The position numbers were made by a program, and so were the translations under genes. Shown piece after piece: positions 5,008 through 6,088 of a stretch of DNA of 6,088 nt (positions within the stretch are counted from its first letter, which is position 1; every line of letters begins with the position of its first letter). Under the pieces are notes generated by a model. It made no database searches. It saw nothing but the letters and a program-made list of their open reading frames with translations, and was not told the DNA's origin. The stretch comes from Ktedonobacterales bacterium (lineage in GTDB: Bacteria; Chloroflexota; Ktedonobacteria; Ktedonobacterales; JADMIN01). Where the stretch lies: NCBI GenBank assembly GCA_015478575.1, contig JADMIN010000175.1, positions 1 through 6,088 on the forward strand. The letters are read 5' to 3'.

Positions 5008-6088
5008 ATGTCAAGCCGCGAAGCCACATCGTGGCGCGCGCCACGACGCGCGCCGGATGCCGCGCCTGGCGCCGCCGCCACTCTCCCCCCCCCGCCCAGT
5101 CAGGCCGAGACCGCCCGGCACGACACCACCGCCGAGATCCGCGCCCGTCTGCTCCGCCTGCGCAGCGACGCCTGCGAGCAGGCGCGTCCACGTGTCCTGG
5201 CGGGCGCCGCGCCCATCCGCATCATGGCCGCGATGGTGGCCCATCTGGAGGCCACCTGCCGCGAGCAAGAGATCCCGCGCGAGATGGTGGCGGCGGCGGT
5301 CGTCAACCGCACGATTGGTGACGTGGATGTCCGCCGCATCAGCGCGCGGGATGATGGGCCGGAGTATGTGACGCTGGCGGACGAGATGGGGCTGGCGCTG
5401 CCCGATGAGCTGATTGATGGCGTCCGCGCCACTGGCAAGCGCTATCGCTGGATCCGCAACCGCATGCTCGCCTTCGAGCGCGAGTTGCTCAAGCGTCACG
5501 TTGATCTGCGCATCTACGACCTCTTCGGCACGGGCAATCCACTGCTGCGCGAGATGCTGGCCGACTATGCCCAGGGTCACTGGGGCTTCACCTTCCCGCC
5601 CGCCCAGATCTATCTCAGCCTCGGCTCGCTGGATGGCCTGGATAAGTTCTTCCGGGGTTATGCCGTCAGCCAGCGCCAGCGCGGCGGTGCCACGCCCGCC
5701 GTTCTCTTCCCCGCCCCCGGCTTCAACGTGCCAGAGTGGCAGGCGCAATCCTTTGGGCTGCGCGTGCATCGCCTGCATACCCGCCCAGAAGACCGCTTCC
5801 AGATGACACCGGAGACGCTGCGCGCGACGCTGGCCCAGGCGCCGGATATCCAGGCGCTCTATCTGACCGTCAGCAGCAACCCCACCGCCTTCGCCTACTC
5901 GCCCGACGAGCTGCGCGCGCTCTTCGAGACGCTGCTCGCGGCGGATCGCGAGGTGCTCGTGCTGGCCGACCTCGCCTACATCGGCACCGGCGACCCCGAG
6001 GCCGACCGCGCGCGCATGCGCGCCTTCACCGCGCCCGGTGTGCTGGAGCGCTCGGTCCTCTTCAACAGCTTCTCCAAGACCCACACCC
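5008..6088 (+). CDS. class I/II PLP-dependent aminotransferase, 5' part (runs off the window)
   Basis: This is an open frame of 360 codons that continues past the right edge. Fold-type I aminotransferase landmarks appear in order: the Y-x-x-x-G-x-x-x-L-R-E-like segment (YDLFGTGNPLLREMLADY), the cofactor-phosphate region SLGSLDGLDKF (204-214), FPAPGF (234-239), N291-P-T, D321-L-A-Y324, and Schiff-base lysine K357 in SFSKTHT. These correspond to N194, D222, Y225 and K258 of aspartate aminotransferase, so the catalytic set seen so far is complete; the C-terminal Arg lies outside. Landmarks are displaced by about 98 residues, meaning a longer N-terminus, whose first 40 residues are Ala/Pro/Arg-rich. 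The ATG at 5008 has SD AAAGGAG (4995-5001) with 6-nt spacing, and no earlier start is in frame after the TAA at 4933. The SFSKTHT motif resembles AspC/alanine-type enzymes, but the substrate cannot be told. Confidence 0.9.
   Translation, partial: MSSREATSWRAPRRAPDAAPGAAATLPPPPSQAETARHDTTAEIRARLLRLRSDACEQARPRVLAGAAPIRIMAAMVAHLEATCREQEIPREMVAAAVVNRTIGDVDVRRISARDDGPEYVTLADEMGLALPDELIDGVRATGKRYRWIRNRMLAFERELLKRHVDLRIYDLFGTGNPLLREMLADYAQGHWGFTFPPAQIYLSLGSLDGLDKFFRGYAVSQRQRGGATPAVLFPAPGFNVPEWQAQSFGLRVHRLHTRPEDRFQMTPETLRATLAQAPDIQALYLTVSSNPTAFAYSPDELRALFETLLAADREVLVLADLAYIGTGDPEADRARMRAFTAPGVLERSVLFNSFSKTHT

Noticed and set aside
5011..6084. 357-codon open frame on the minus strand
   Set aside because: It is antisense to the aminotransferase frame, whose ordered catalytic motifs leave no doubt. 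Long antisense frames are expected opposite genes with strong G/C third positions.
1..6088. A novel multi-gene defence, toxin-antitoxin or biosynthetic system
   Set aside because: The genes are separately spaced with their own leaders and show no shared catalytic theme. Nothing visible supports a coordinated new system.

Overview
The window is about 6.1 kb of GC-rich DNA, with codon third positions strongly biased to G/C. The best guess for its source is Chloroflexota, possibly the class Ktedonobacteria. This inference rests on a lipoprotein with a Thr/Pro/Ser linker and duplicated Cys/Trp repeats, an orphan receiver protein, a DUF6941-type protein and a DUF1648+DUF5808 membrane protein. No rRNA, tRNA, CRISPR array, transposase or obvious defence cassette is visible. 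Most of it looks like ordinary chromosome, and the more unusual content lies in the intergenic DNA.

Layout, left to right. Positions 1-321 carry no convincing gene, only a likely -10 box. Positions 322-789 (+) encode a GNAT acetyltransferase of the BltD/PaiA polyamine-acetyltransferase type. A 461-bp gap follows, holding a TATACT box and three 13-bp tandem repeats. Positions 1251-1730 (+) encode a stand-alone CheY-like response regulator. A second TATACT box and a second, unrelated 13-bp triplicate precede a DUF6941-like protein (1818-2273, +). That gene converges, across a G/C hairpin, on a lipoprotein gene (2310-3233, -).

The roughly 520-bp divergent region upstream of the lipoprotein gene is the richest in regulatory structure. 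It holds a 20-bp tandem repeat, a perfect 14-bp inverted repeat with a TATACT box in each arm, and a CRP/FNR-type palindrome (TGTGA-N6-TCACA) with a third half-site. It also holds a start-less reading frame resembling the C-terminus of a P27-family phage terminase small subunit. Downstream, 3757-4866 (+) encodes a multi-pass DUF1648+DUF5808 protein. From 5008 to the right edge runs the 5' part of a class I/II PLP-dependent aminotransferase, cut off just after its Schiff-base lysine.

The genes do not form an obvious pathway or tight operon, because each has its own leader. What links several of them is leader architecture: a TATACT box, then a short tandem repeat, then a Shine-Dalgarno site and the start codon. 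This suggests individually promoted genes, several with repeat-containing 5' leaders whose copy number could vary.
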